Assembly (NCBI GenBank): GCA_020793565.1
Contig: DQIP01000235.1
Location: 1-63,154 of the forward strand
Length of the DNA: 63,154 nt
From: Candidatus Methanovorans sp.
GTDB taxonomy: Archaea > Halobacteriota > Methanosarcinia > Methanosarcinales > Methanosarcinaceae
Direction: 5' to 3'
Positions 18,498 to 25,525 of this stretch are shown piece by piece (the first letter of the stretch is position 1; each line of letters opens with the position of its first letter). The notes under the pieces were generated by a model. The model was given only the letters and a program-made list of their open reading frames with translations, had not been told where the DNA came from and did no database searches. Position numbers and translations under genes: made by a program.

Positions 18498-18612
18498 TAT
18501 GGAGGCTGTCCTGCAATTCAAAAATTCAGGGAAAAAAAGGTCAAATATGGATTTAAATATAAAAAGAAGGATTGATATTATTGAATACCGTAATTGTTGG
18601 ACAGCCTCTATA
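18498..18612. mobile_element. 115-bp MITE-like element (terminal inverted repeats)
   Basis: The left end 'tatggaggctgtcctgcaatt' and the right end 'aattgttggacagcctctata' are inverted repeats of 21 bp with 3 mismatches. The interior of about 70 bp is AT-rich and non-coding. The terminal 'gaggctgtc' is shared with the element at 49241-49369, so both could be moved by the same transposase family. Confidence 0.7.
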
Positions 18613-18664
18613 TGCTATAAAAAAGCATGAAAATATTTTGCAAGGTATCAATCGTAAAAATGTT

Positions 18665-19030
18665 TCACACAAGTGTCCCATTGAGTTTTGTATAGAAATC
18701 CATGACCAGTTTTGTTGCATTGTTTTCCATATTAATCCTGAATGTGCGAATTTGTTTTCCAAGAGGTTTCTCTATAACAATATTTATATCAACAAGAGGC
18801 GCAATGACCCTCGCGACGCTGGAATGGGATAATCCCGTATCTTCTGCAATGCCTGAAAGATAAGTAAATTCATCCGGATGGTCCATCAGGTTCTTAAGAA
18901 CAGTCATCTGTGCAGTTTTGCCAAATACTTTTTCAAGTGCATCCATATCAATCGTATCAAATAAGGAGTTATTGGTTATAAAGATTTCTTTTATTTTGTA
19001 AGATGAAACGATAAATAATAGAACGTTCAT
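18665..19030 (-). CDS. ArsR/MarR-like winged-helix regulator
   Basis: The winged-helix core is MDALEKVFGKTAQMTVLKNL then EFTYLSGIAEDTGLSHSSVARV and a wing with IVIEKPLGKQIRTFRI. A start at 18946 (MDALEKVF) would give 93 residues and matches the family; the track start adds a hydrophobic 28-residue N-terminus and is preceded by a TATA-like 'attaaat', which could make it leaderless. I leave the longer form and note the doubt. It is divergent from the two-component pair, so it might control it. Confidence 0.65.
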   Translation of the reverse strand: MNVLLFIVSSYKIKEIFITNNSLFDTIDMDALEKVFGKTAQMTVLKNLMDHPDEFTYLSGIAEDTGLSHSSVARVIAPLVDINIVIEKPLGKQIRTFRINMENNATKLVMDFYTKLNGTLV

Positions 19031-19097
19031 ATATTTAGAAAAGATTTAATAGCATAAGTGCACTACCTAAAAACAGTAAATTCCTGAAGTGATAATT

Positions 19098-19607
19098 ATG
19101 AAACCACAAATAGATAAAGATATTCTCGACTTGATCGAGCAGCAACCAGATATAACGAATAAGGAAATTGCCCATACATTATCGCTTCCAGAAAATATGA
19201 TTAAAGACCTACTAGAAGAACTATCGGACACAAGACAAAAGATCCTGATCGTTGACGATGAACTCGATGCATTGACCGCGCTGAAAATAGCATTAGAAGC
19301 CGAGAACTATAATGTTGTAGAAGCAGCCGACGGGTTAAGTGCAATTGAAAAGGTCAAATCCGAAAAACCGGATATAGTTCTACTTGACCTTATGATGCCG
19401 GAAATCGATGGAATTGAAGTTTGCAAGCGGTTAAAATCAGATTCACAGCATAAGCATGTTCCCATAATAATGCTAACGGCAAAGGGTGAGATCAATGACA
19501 AAATCGAAGGTATTGAAATTGGGGCAGATGATTACGTCACAAAGCCTTTTAACTTAAATGAGTTAAAGGCCAGAATAAAAATGGTACTAAGGAGAAGCCA
19601 GGACTGA
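19098..19607 (+). CDS. response regulator, N-terminal HTH plus receiver domain
   Basis: The start is the ATG at 19098 (MKPQIDKDILDLIEQQPD), with 'gaagtgat' upstream. Residues ~5-45 look like an AsnC-type helix-turn-helix (ITNKEIAHTLSLPENMIKDLL). Residues ~50-165 are a receiver: acidic pair VDDE, phospho-Asp in VLLDLMMPE, T in MLTAKG and K in VTKPFN. The usual order is receiver then DNA-binding, so the order here is reversed. It is upstream of and probably cotranscribed with the histidine kinase. Confidence 0.85.
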   Translation: MKPQIDKDILDLIEQQPDITNKEIAHTLSLPENMIKDLLEELSDTRQKILIVDDELDALTALKIALEAENYNVVEAADGLSAIEKVKSEKPDIVLLDLMMPEIDGIEVCKRLKSDSQHKHVPIIMLTAKGEINDKIEGIEIGADDYVTKPFNLNELKARIKMVLRRSQD

Positions 19608-19635
19608 ATATATATTCTGCCCGGTTCACCATATC

Positions 19636-19676
19636 AAAATGAAGTTCTCAACAGCAAGAGCTGTGAGGTATCATCA
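19636..19676. repeat. hairpin element similar to 23836-23866
   Basis: 'tgaagttctcaacagcaagagctgtgaggtatcatc' resembles 'tgaaactccccacagcagagctgtggggtataat' at 23836 and can form a (here imperfect) CAGC/GCTG hairpin. It lies just downstream of the response regulator stop. Confidence 0.5.
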
Positions 19677-19748
19677 TGTCCCAGGCTACTGAGGTTGTAT
19701 TGACCATATCTTATCCCAACCGCAGCAGAGTGGAGTATATAAAATAAA

Positions 19749-21521
19749 TTGACGGAAGGAATTCGCGTTCAAACATCCATGTTCGCAAAGCAAATCAGAT
19801 GGAACCCATACATAATAGTAGTAGTAGTGGCAGCCATATTTGTCATAGGCACTGTTGTATTTCTTGGTATCCGGTCGAACAGCGAGGTCAAAGATGTTGT
19901 TGAGCAGCAATTTACCAGCCAGCAGATGTTGCTGAGCAAACAAATATCCAGGGGGATCGAGGAATTTCTTAATGAAAAAGTGCTGCTGATCGAAATAATG
20001 GCAAAACAGGAATCACAGGTACCACCTGATCATTTTGCATCTAATTTTAAGACAATATACGAAGAATCCAGCGGTTTTTACGCGATCCAGTTCATCAATG
20101 AAAGCGGCACAGTGGTTTCTGGTTATCCTGAAGATAACCTGCCGCTTGGTTACAACCTTTATAAAAATAACCAGTCCTGGGCTTTTGAAAAAGTACAAAA
20201 AGATAAGAAAACATACATCACTGGCGGGGTGCAGATGTTTGAGGGAGATCTTGGCTCTTTCACATGGGTTCCTGTGTTCCATGAAGGTGAATTCAAAGGA
20301 GCCATACTTTCAATAATCAAAGTTTCCGATGTCACAGGCCGATTCCTGGAAAGCTATGCACCCCAGGGTCATGTATACCTGGTTGACAAATACGGAATGA
20401 TACTATACGATAGTTCCTATAAGCTTCAAATTGGTGGAAAATATTTTGATCTGGTAAACGAATCAAACTTGCAGCAGATAAATACTTTTCAGGAACAGAT
20501 TAATGGTACCGAAGGTAACGGCAAATATTTTGAAACATCTGAAGATGGCACCAGTGAAGAAAGAATTGTTACATATTCATTAATTAAATGGCATAACCAA
20601 AAGTGGTCAGTCGGCATAACAAATCCAGTCTCCGATGTTGATTCCCTGATACGTTCGGTCTATATAATACAAGGTGTATTCATAGGGGTGTCCGGCATAT
20701 TCATATTCGTCGGAAGTATGTGGGTAATCCTGTTTCTTGTGAAATGGAATAAAACACTTGAGAAAAAAGTCGCAAGCAAAACCCGCGAAATTAAACAGTC
20801 AAATGAGCTACTTCAAAGCGCAAACATAAAACTAAAAGAACATAATCAGTTGAAGACCGAATTTGTTTCAATAGTATCACACGAACTCAGGACACCCCTG
20901 ACAGCCATGAAAACCTCTGCTGAATTTTTAAAAGATGATAATTGTGATTCTTCTGTGAGGTTGGAAATGCTCGACCTGATCATCAGGAACATTGATCGCC
21001 AGACGAGAATGGTAAGTGACCTGCTGGATATTTCCCGTATTGAATCTGGCAAGATCAAATTCAATCCGGAAATTACAAATTTATATAGTATCGTCAAATT
21101 GTCTGTCAAAAATGTGGATAGCTTATCAAAGGAAAAAGGTGTCAGCATTGATGTCAACCTTCCGGAAGACCTGCCACATATTAAAACCGATAAGGATAAA
21201 CTTATTCAGGTATTTGTGAATCTGCTGAACAATGCCTTGAAATTCACGCCAAAGGGTGGGAACGTTGAGATATCATCTGTTGAATCCGATCATATTATAG
21301 AGGTGCGAATAAAAGATACCGGCATTGGGATTGCACCGGGTCTTCTTGACAGGATTTTCGATAAATTTTACCAGATCGATAGTACCTCTACCCGGAAAGT
21401 GGGGGGCAGTGGACTGGGACTTGCGATTACAAAGGGTATAATCGAAGGCCAGGGTGGATCAATACGTGTTGAAAGCACGCAGGGTAAAGGATGTGTTTTC
21501 ATTTTCACGCTCGTTAAATAA
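19749..21521 (+). CDS. membrane sensor histidine kinase
   Basis: The protein has a transmembrane helix near residues 21-40 (YIIVVVVAAIFVIGTVVFLG), an extracytoplasmic sensor of ~250 residues of Cache type (GFYAIQFINESGTVVSGYP, GHVYLVDKYGMILYDSS), a second helix near 300-325, a coiled coil, HisKA with FVSIVSHELRTPLTAMKT, and an ATPase domain with N box NLLNNALKFTP, G1 DTGIGIAPG, and G2 GSGLGLAI. The track start is TTG at 19749; an ATG at 19779 is possible. The partner is the upstream response regulator. The ligand is unknown; Cache domains bind small molecules outside the cell. Confidence 0.92.
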   Translation: MTEGIRVQTSMFAKQIRWNPYIIVVVVAAIFVIGTVVFLGIRSNSEVKDVVEQQFTSQQMLLSKQISRGIEEFLNEKVLLIEIMAKQESQVPPDHFASNFKTIYEESSGFYAIQFINESGTVVSGYPEDNLPLGYNLYKNNQSWAFEKVQKDKKTYITGGVQMFEGDLGSFTWVPVFHEGEFKGAILSIIKVSDVTGRFLESYAPQGHVYLVDKYGMILYDSSYKLQIGGKYFDLVNESNLQQINTFQEQINGTEGNGKYFETSEDGTSEERIVTYSLIKWHNQKWSVGITNPVSDVDSLIRSVYIIQGVFIGVSGIFIFVGSMWVILFLVKWNKTLEKKVASKTREIKQSNELLQSANIKLKEHNQLKTEFVSIVSHELRTPLTAMKTSAEFLKDDNCDSSVRLEMLDLIIRNIDRQTRMVSDLLDISRIESGKIKFNPEITNLYSIVKLSVKNVDSLSKEKGVSIDVNLPEDLPHIKTDKDKLIQVFVNLLNNALKFTPKGGNVEISSVESDHIIEVRIKDTGIGIAPGLLDRIFDKFYQIDSTSTRKVGGSGLGLAITKGIIEGQGGSIRVESTQGKGCVFIFTLVK

Positions 21522-21693
21522 GTATTAAACATAGAACTTTAAAATCACACTTTTCTATTAATCGATGCGTTTAAGTACTTGCATATCCATTAACAAATTG
21601 CTAGACGATTTATCGACGCATCAGTCAACAAATGTGGTAATTGGTGTAAACATAAATGGATGTGCTTGTTAAATTTGACCGGAAGGTTACGAT

Positions 21694-21807
21694 ATGATGA
21701 AAACAAGAGTACTACTTATGCTGCTTCCGATCAGTTCGTCACTGTTTGCTGCAGGACGTATTAATAGGGAATTTACGGCTGGGCAGATAGCAGAATCCAT
21801 CCAGTGA
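21694..21807 (+). CDS. possible 37-residue signal-like peptide
   Basis: MMKTRVLLMLLPISSSLFAAGRINREFTAG... looks like a signal peptide followed by 17 residues, with 'ggaagg' 8 bp upstream. It may be a real small secreted peptide or the stump of a lost secreted protein gene. I do not recognise it. Confidence 0.3.
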   Translation: MMKTRVLLMLLPISSSLFAAGRINREFTAGQIAESIQ

Positions 21808-21889
21808 TTTATGGGATAACTACGAATGGATTTGAAGTTTAGACAAATGTTTAATAAGTTCACACAGATAGACTACATAAAACATAGTT

Positions 21890-21900
21890 AAGGAGGAGGA
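21890..21900 (+). promoter_or_regulatory. strong ribosome-binding site
   Basis: 'aaggaggagga' is a near-perfect anti-16S match 8 bp before the ATG at 21908. It implies high expression of the secreted protein, in keeping with a surface component. Confidence 0.8.
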
Positions 21901-21907
21901 ATAAAAG

Positions 21908-23191
21908 ATGAATAAACATATAACAAAAATCGTACTTGGGCTGCTCATTATGAGTATTATTGCAGTTCCAAATGCAGCGGCTGAGGTTCCAGTACCGGAG
22001 CTAATAATGATCGATGAAGGAATGATTGATCCAGATAGCATGTATATGGATATGGACTTTGCAAGGCTTCAGATAAATCCGGGTTATTCAAATATGCAGA
22101 TAAAACCAGGGAATAGCGATGAAGTAACAGTAACGGTAACAAACAAGGATAATGAAACCATTACCGCAGCGCCATTCGTTTCAGTTGTCACATATAGTGA
22201 TAATTTATTTGAGAAAAGCTGGGTCACCATAACTCCTGTGAGTGCAGATATTGCACCGGATACAAAACAGGAATTTTTGATCGAGGTCAACATACCACAA
22301 GATGCGGATATTGGACACTACTCCACAAGCATCGCATTCACAGACGATGTGATGCCAACACCATATCCAACTCCGTATCCTGATTATCTCAACAGCATGC
22401 ACTTATCTGTTGATGTATGGACACCGCCAAATATCCGGATCCAGACACCATTCTTACATGATCGTGTTAAATCCGGAGAAAACTACGACTATAAGATCAA
22501 GCTTGAGAATATAGCTGATAAAGACATTTCGATCAATCCTGAGATCAGCGATAATAATCGCATGTATGACTTTGGTCCATTCGGCTCAATGTCTCCAGCA
22601 TTTGAAGATGATGCCATTACAATTACTGCACCATCAGTAGTAAAAGCAGGTGAGACTGCTATTATCAATGTACACCTGGAAGTTCCGGATGATTCAAAAG
22701 GCAGCTACAGCGGAGGCATTGACCTGAACATTGATGATCCTTCGATCCGTGAATGGGATGGACAGGTACAGATGAATTTTGAGGTATGGATACAGCCAAC
22801 AGAACCGTACACAAAAACATTTACCACCAGGACTGATGGTCCTGTAACAATCGAAATTTCATCGAACCCATTTAGTGAATACGCCTATGCCATGTGGATG
22901 GGTGCAGACACTCAAAACCAGGAAGAGCCATCATTTGATGTGACACTTGAAAATGAATCCGGTGAAGTTAAAATGACGCTGGTTAAAACAACCTGCACCG
23001 GCAAGGTTAGCCTTGGAATGTCAAATTTCCCACCATGGGAATCTGATAGCACAGGCATCTACCAGGATCTTTCGGCGAGTTACACAGAAGAATACTCTGC
23101 ATCTGGTGCAGCCGGGGACTGGACACTTGGAATTCTTCCGGATAATGCTGATATGTTCAGTTATACGATAACGTTTGGTCCGGGTGAATAA
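21908..23191 (+). CDS. secreted Ig-like-fold protein
   Basis: The 427-residue protein has an N-terminal signal peptide (ITKIVLGLLIMSIIAVPNAAA|E). Two regions look like beta-sandwich (COG1470/NEW3-type) domains: ~50-150 with PGNSDEVTVTVTNKDNETI and DIAPDTKQEFLIEVNIPQDADIGHYS, and ~190-290 with KSGENYDYKIKLENIADKDI and VPDDSKGSYSGGIDL. A Tyr/Pro/Thr spacer (PTPYPTPYPDY) separates them. No C-terminal anchor is visible. Likely exported and part of, or attached to, the cell surface. A strong ribosome site and a clear terminator frame the gene. Confidence 0.75.
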   Translation: MNKHITKIVLGLLIMSIIAVPNAAAEVPVPELIMIDEGMIDPDSMYMDMDFARLQINPGYSNMQIKPGNSDEVTVTVTNKDNETITAAPFVSVVTYSDNLFEKSWVTITPVSADIAPDTKQEFLIEVNIPQDADIGHYSTSIAFTDDVMPTPYPTPYPDYLNSMHLSVDVWTPPNIRIQTPFLHDRVKSGENYDYKIKLENIADKDISINPEISDNNRMYDFGPFGSMSPAFEDDAITITAPSVVKAGETAIINVHLEVPDDSKGSYSGGIDLNIDDPSIREWDGQVQMNFEVWIQPTEPYTKTFTTRTDGPVTIEISSNPFSEYAYAMWMGADTQNQEEPSFDVTLENESGEVKMTLVKTTCTGKVSLGMSNFPPWESDSTGIYQDLSASYTEEYSASGAAGDWTLGILPDNADMFSYTITFGPGE

Positions 23192-23199
23192 AATTTGTG

Positions 23200-23222
23200 A
23201 AAGGCGCATTGCGCCTTTTTTC
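23200..23222 (+). terminator. hairpin terminator
   Basis: A 9-bp stem 'aaaggcgca'/'tgcgccttt' is followed by a run of T (ttttt), directly after the stop of the secreted protein gene. It looks like an intrinsic-type terminator. Confidence 0.75.
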
Positions 23223-23239
23223 ACTTTTTTGGTGGTAAT

Positions 23240-23830
23240 ATGAAAAAGATCATCGATTTATGTGCAGTTTTATTGTTTATAGTACTTATAGCATCGATAT
23301 CAGGATGTGTCGTGGGTACCGATGATGAAGCTTTGGAAAACGGTGTTGCCTGGATAGGTACGCCTCCTGCTGACAGTGTGGCGATCGAGAAAAAGATCAT
23401 ACAGCAGGCAATTCCTTACACAGGTACGAAATATGAAAATATCACGGTCAGCGCGTTGCAGAACAATGGCAAATTGCGTTTACATGTATCAGGAGTATTG
23501 GCAAATACCATGCGCATTGACCTGTATGATTTCACCTATAATTATGACAAAAAAGAGCTGACACGGGTCAGTTATCTCCTGGAAGCAATTCCGGAATCTG
23601 TTCGGGGCGAAGCTATTGGAATTGCGATGCAGGATGAACAGGTAAGGAATGTATTGTCTGCTGGTATGGGTGCATATGGCAATCCGTCTGTCAAACGCAT
23701 ACTTCCGGAAACTGCGGAGAAATTCTATGAACCAAAGACATTGCTCAGTGTGACGTGGAAGCATATCTCCCTGTCCGCACTGGTTGATGTGGATGCGGGA
23801 CAGGTGGTCGATGTCTGGAGTGGAAACTGA
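23240..23830 (+). CDS. lipoprotein of unknown function
   Basis: The 196-residue protein begins with a signal sequence and lipobox (LIASISGC|V), so it is probably lipid-anchored outside the cell. The rest (VAIEKKIIQQAIPYTGTKYENI, LRLHVSGVLANTMRIDLYDF, LLSVTWKHISLSALVDVDAG) has a mixed alpha-beta pattern and ends with a strand resembling PepSY-like endings. I do not recognise a named family. Confidence 0.65.
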   Translation: MKKIIDLCAVLLFIVLIASISGCVVGTDDEALENGVAWIGTPPADSVAIEKKIIQQAIPYTGTKYENITVSALQNNGKLRLHVSGVLANTMRIDLYDFTYNYDKKELTRVSYLLEAIPESVRGEAIGIAMQDEQVRNVLSAGMGAYGNPSVKRILPETAEKFYEPKTLLSVTWKHISLSALVDVDAGQVVDVWSGN

Positions 23831-23835
23831 AGCAA

Positions 23836-23866
23836 TGAAACTCCCCACAGCAGAGCTGTGGGGTAT
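23836..23866. repeat. perfect hairpin after lipoprotein gene
   Basis: 'ccccacagc-aga-gctgtgggg' has a perfect 9-bp GC-rich stem 13 bp after the lipoprotein stop, followed by AT-rich sequence. It may serve as terminator; the sequence is related to 19636-19676, so it may also be a small dispersed element. Confidence 0.65.
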
Positions 23867-23934
23867 AATTATTAAAATAAAGGTCAAGGAATGCCACTGG
23901 AATGTGATAATAAGCAACATGAGACGTGATACAA

Positions 23935-24162
23935 ATGAACGAAACTGAATTGATTGAGCTGTTAATGTCACAAGATGTGATACTAATTACGGTAATAATA
24001 CTGTTTTTGATCGGATTAGTTTCAGTTATGGTTCACTGGTTAATTCTTGGAAAGCGGGCACTTGAGATAGGCCGTGTCCGGGTAGAGTCAATGAATAGTG
24101 CTGTGAATTGCGAGAAAAATGACAATGATGATTTGTATCACACACCATTTAACAAAATTTGA
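23935..24162 (+). CDS. small single-pass membrane protein
   Basis: From the ATG at 23935 the protein is MNETELIELLMSQDVILITVI..., 75 residues, with a long hydrophobic helix (ILITVIILFLIGLVSVMVHWLIL) and a polar C-terminus. The track start at 23926 (ATA-ATG-type variant MIQM) is three codons longer. No known family is evident. Confidence 0.5.
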   Translation: MNETELIELLMSQDVILITVIILFLIGLVSVMVHWLILGKRALEIGRVRVESMNSAVNCEKNDNDDLYHTPFNKI

Positions 24163-24292
24163 TCACATCATTTGTGAATAGTGTTTGTAGAAAATATGAA
24201 GAAGGCGCCAATACATCTTATCTGGTGTATTTGTTATTCTATTGTTATTTTCACTGTTCATCTACAAAATATCTTGAACTCGAACAACGGGT

Positions 24293-24802
24293 TCAATCTG
24301 CCTTTTCCATCCCTTTGCAAATCAAAAATCCCCTCGCACGTTCCGTATACCTGTACTCATTGACCTTATCCCAGAACCTTTTGGAATGATCGGGATACAA
24401 CAAATGCGCCATCTCATGCATGATGAGATAGTCCAGCACCCATTTTGGCATGTCTGCCAGCCTGTGCGATATCCTGATCGTGCCTTTTGCAGGCGTACAA
24501 CTGCCATTGCATGTGTTCTGGTTCGTCACGAACTTGATGGATGCTGTCTGCAATTTCCCGTTAAAGTATTTCTTGTTGAACTCATTGAAGCGCATATTGA
24601 GGTAATCGTCACCATTGAGTTCTCTTTTCAGGCGTTTTTTCTCGACCTTTTCCCTCATCTTCTCGATCAGTTCAGACTCTCTTGTTTTGCTCAGCCCTGC
24701 CGGAAGGTAGATCAACAGTTTATCGTCAACTACTTTCGCCTGCACGGTCTTTTTACGCTTATGGCTTCTTATAACCTCAATGGGTAATTCCTTGTTTTTC
24801 AT
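24293..24802 (-). CDS. YgjP/SprT-like zinc metallopeptidase (DUF45)
   Basis: The 169-residue protein contains the zincin motif HEMAHLLYPDHSKRFWDKV (HExxH plus downstream H), the hallmark of the DUF45/YgjP family, preceded by the substrate-strand region GTIRISHRLADMPKWVLDYLIMHE. In bacteria YgjP-like proteins are encoded near type I restriction genes or alone; a role in cutting DNA-bound proteins, as for SprT/Spartan, is possible but unproven. The family is usually 230-240 residues, so the N-terminal half is short here. Confidence 0.85.
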   Translation of the reverse strand: MKNKELPIEVIRSHKRKKTVQAKVVDDKLLIYLPAGLSKTRESELIEKMREKVEKKRLKRELNGDDYLNMRFNEFNKKYFNGKLQTASIKFVTNQNTCNGSCTPAKGTIRISHRLADMPKWVLDYLIMHEMAHLLYPDHSKRFWDKVNEYRYTERARGFLICKGMEKAD

Positions 24803-24951
24803 GACATCATGTTCTTAATTCATTTGTGTAAGTTTTATAATGCACTATCATTTATATAAAAATTTATGAAAACCCCTTCTACTCCACTTGCTAAACCTAT
24901 ACAATATGTCGCATATATATTTTATGCCATAATGGGCAACTGTGAGCGTTA

Positions 24952-24968
24952 AACTGTATATAAAATTA
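24952..24968 (+). promoter_or_regulatory. candidate TATA box of the YwgA-HD gene pair
   Basis: 'aactgtatataaaatta' is a good archaeal TATA match 60-75 bp before the ATG at 25027; a second possible box 'gatgtatatac' lies at 24983. A clear 'aaaaggagat' ribosome site at 25012-25021 follows. Confidence 0.45.
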
Positions 24969-25026
24969 TTCCCAAACCAAACGATGTATATACTACATAG
25001 TAATACATATGAAAAGGAGATAAAAT

Positions 25027-25515
25027 ATGACTAAGGAAGAAATATTGAGCAAAGTGCTGGATATTTTAGAGGTTGGAAAACCAGATATGGAAGATTTTTC
25101 AAACCGTATTAAATATCAAAAGATTATCTATCTTTTACAAACATCAGGTCCATCTTTAGGTTATGGTTTCAATTGGTATATTAGAGGGCCGTATTCATCC
25201 CCTTTGGCACATGTGTTGTATAATATAAATGATACAACATATGAAAAAAGTAAAAATATAACATTTAACGATAATGAACGTATTGAATCTTTAATAACAG
25301 ATTTTAAAAACAAATTGGGATCTGATATCGACAACGTTGATTATTTAGAAGTGTTAGCATCACTACACTACATAAACAAATCAACATTTTCTGGAAATGG
25401 TGAATTTTCGGATTTAAAAAAGAAGTTATTAAATGTTAAACCGAATTTGATGCAGATTGACAATATCAATGATCTTGTTCAAAGAGCATGTGACGACCTT
25501 CCAGATTATAACTAA
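25027..25515 (+). CDS. YwgA/SocA-like helical protein, partner of HD protein
   Basis: The 162-residue protein has the pattern KYQKIIYLLQ...YGFNWYIRGPYSSPLAHVLYNIN, which resembles YwgA-family proteins and the wider SocA/DUF4065-type fold, where a 'Y-x-x-G-P-Y/F-S' turn is conserved. In Bacillus ywgA is next to the HD protein gene ywfO, the same pairing as here. The stop is 10 bp before the HD gene ATG, so the two form an operon. Codon use is strongly AT-rich, unlike mutS next door, which suggests transfer. The role is unknown: regulator, antitoxin-like or sensor subunit of the HD enzyme (inference). Confidence 0.7.
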   Translation: MTKEEILSKVLDILEVGKPDMEDFSNRIKYQKIIYLLQTSGPSLGYGFNWYIRGPYSSPLAHVLYNINDTTYEKSKNITFNDNERIESLITDFKNKLGSDIDNVDYLEVLASLHYINKSTFSGNGEFSDLKKKLLNVKPNLMQIDNINDLVQRACDDLPDYN

Positions 25516-25525
25516 AAAATCGTTT

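Larger units (their letters stand above)
21522..21907. other. 386-bp spacer before secreted Ig-like protein
   Basis: It contains a short ORF (21694-21807, listed separately), a TATA-like 'tttaataagt' at 21850 and a very strong ribosome-binding site 'aaggaggagga' at 21890-21900. Otherwise I see nothing. Confidence 0.6.
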
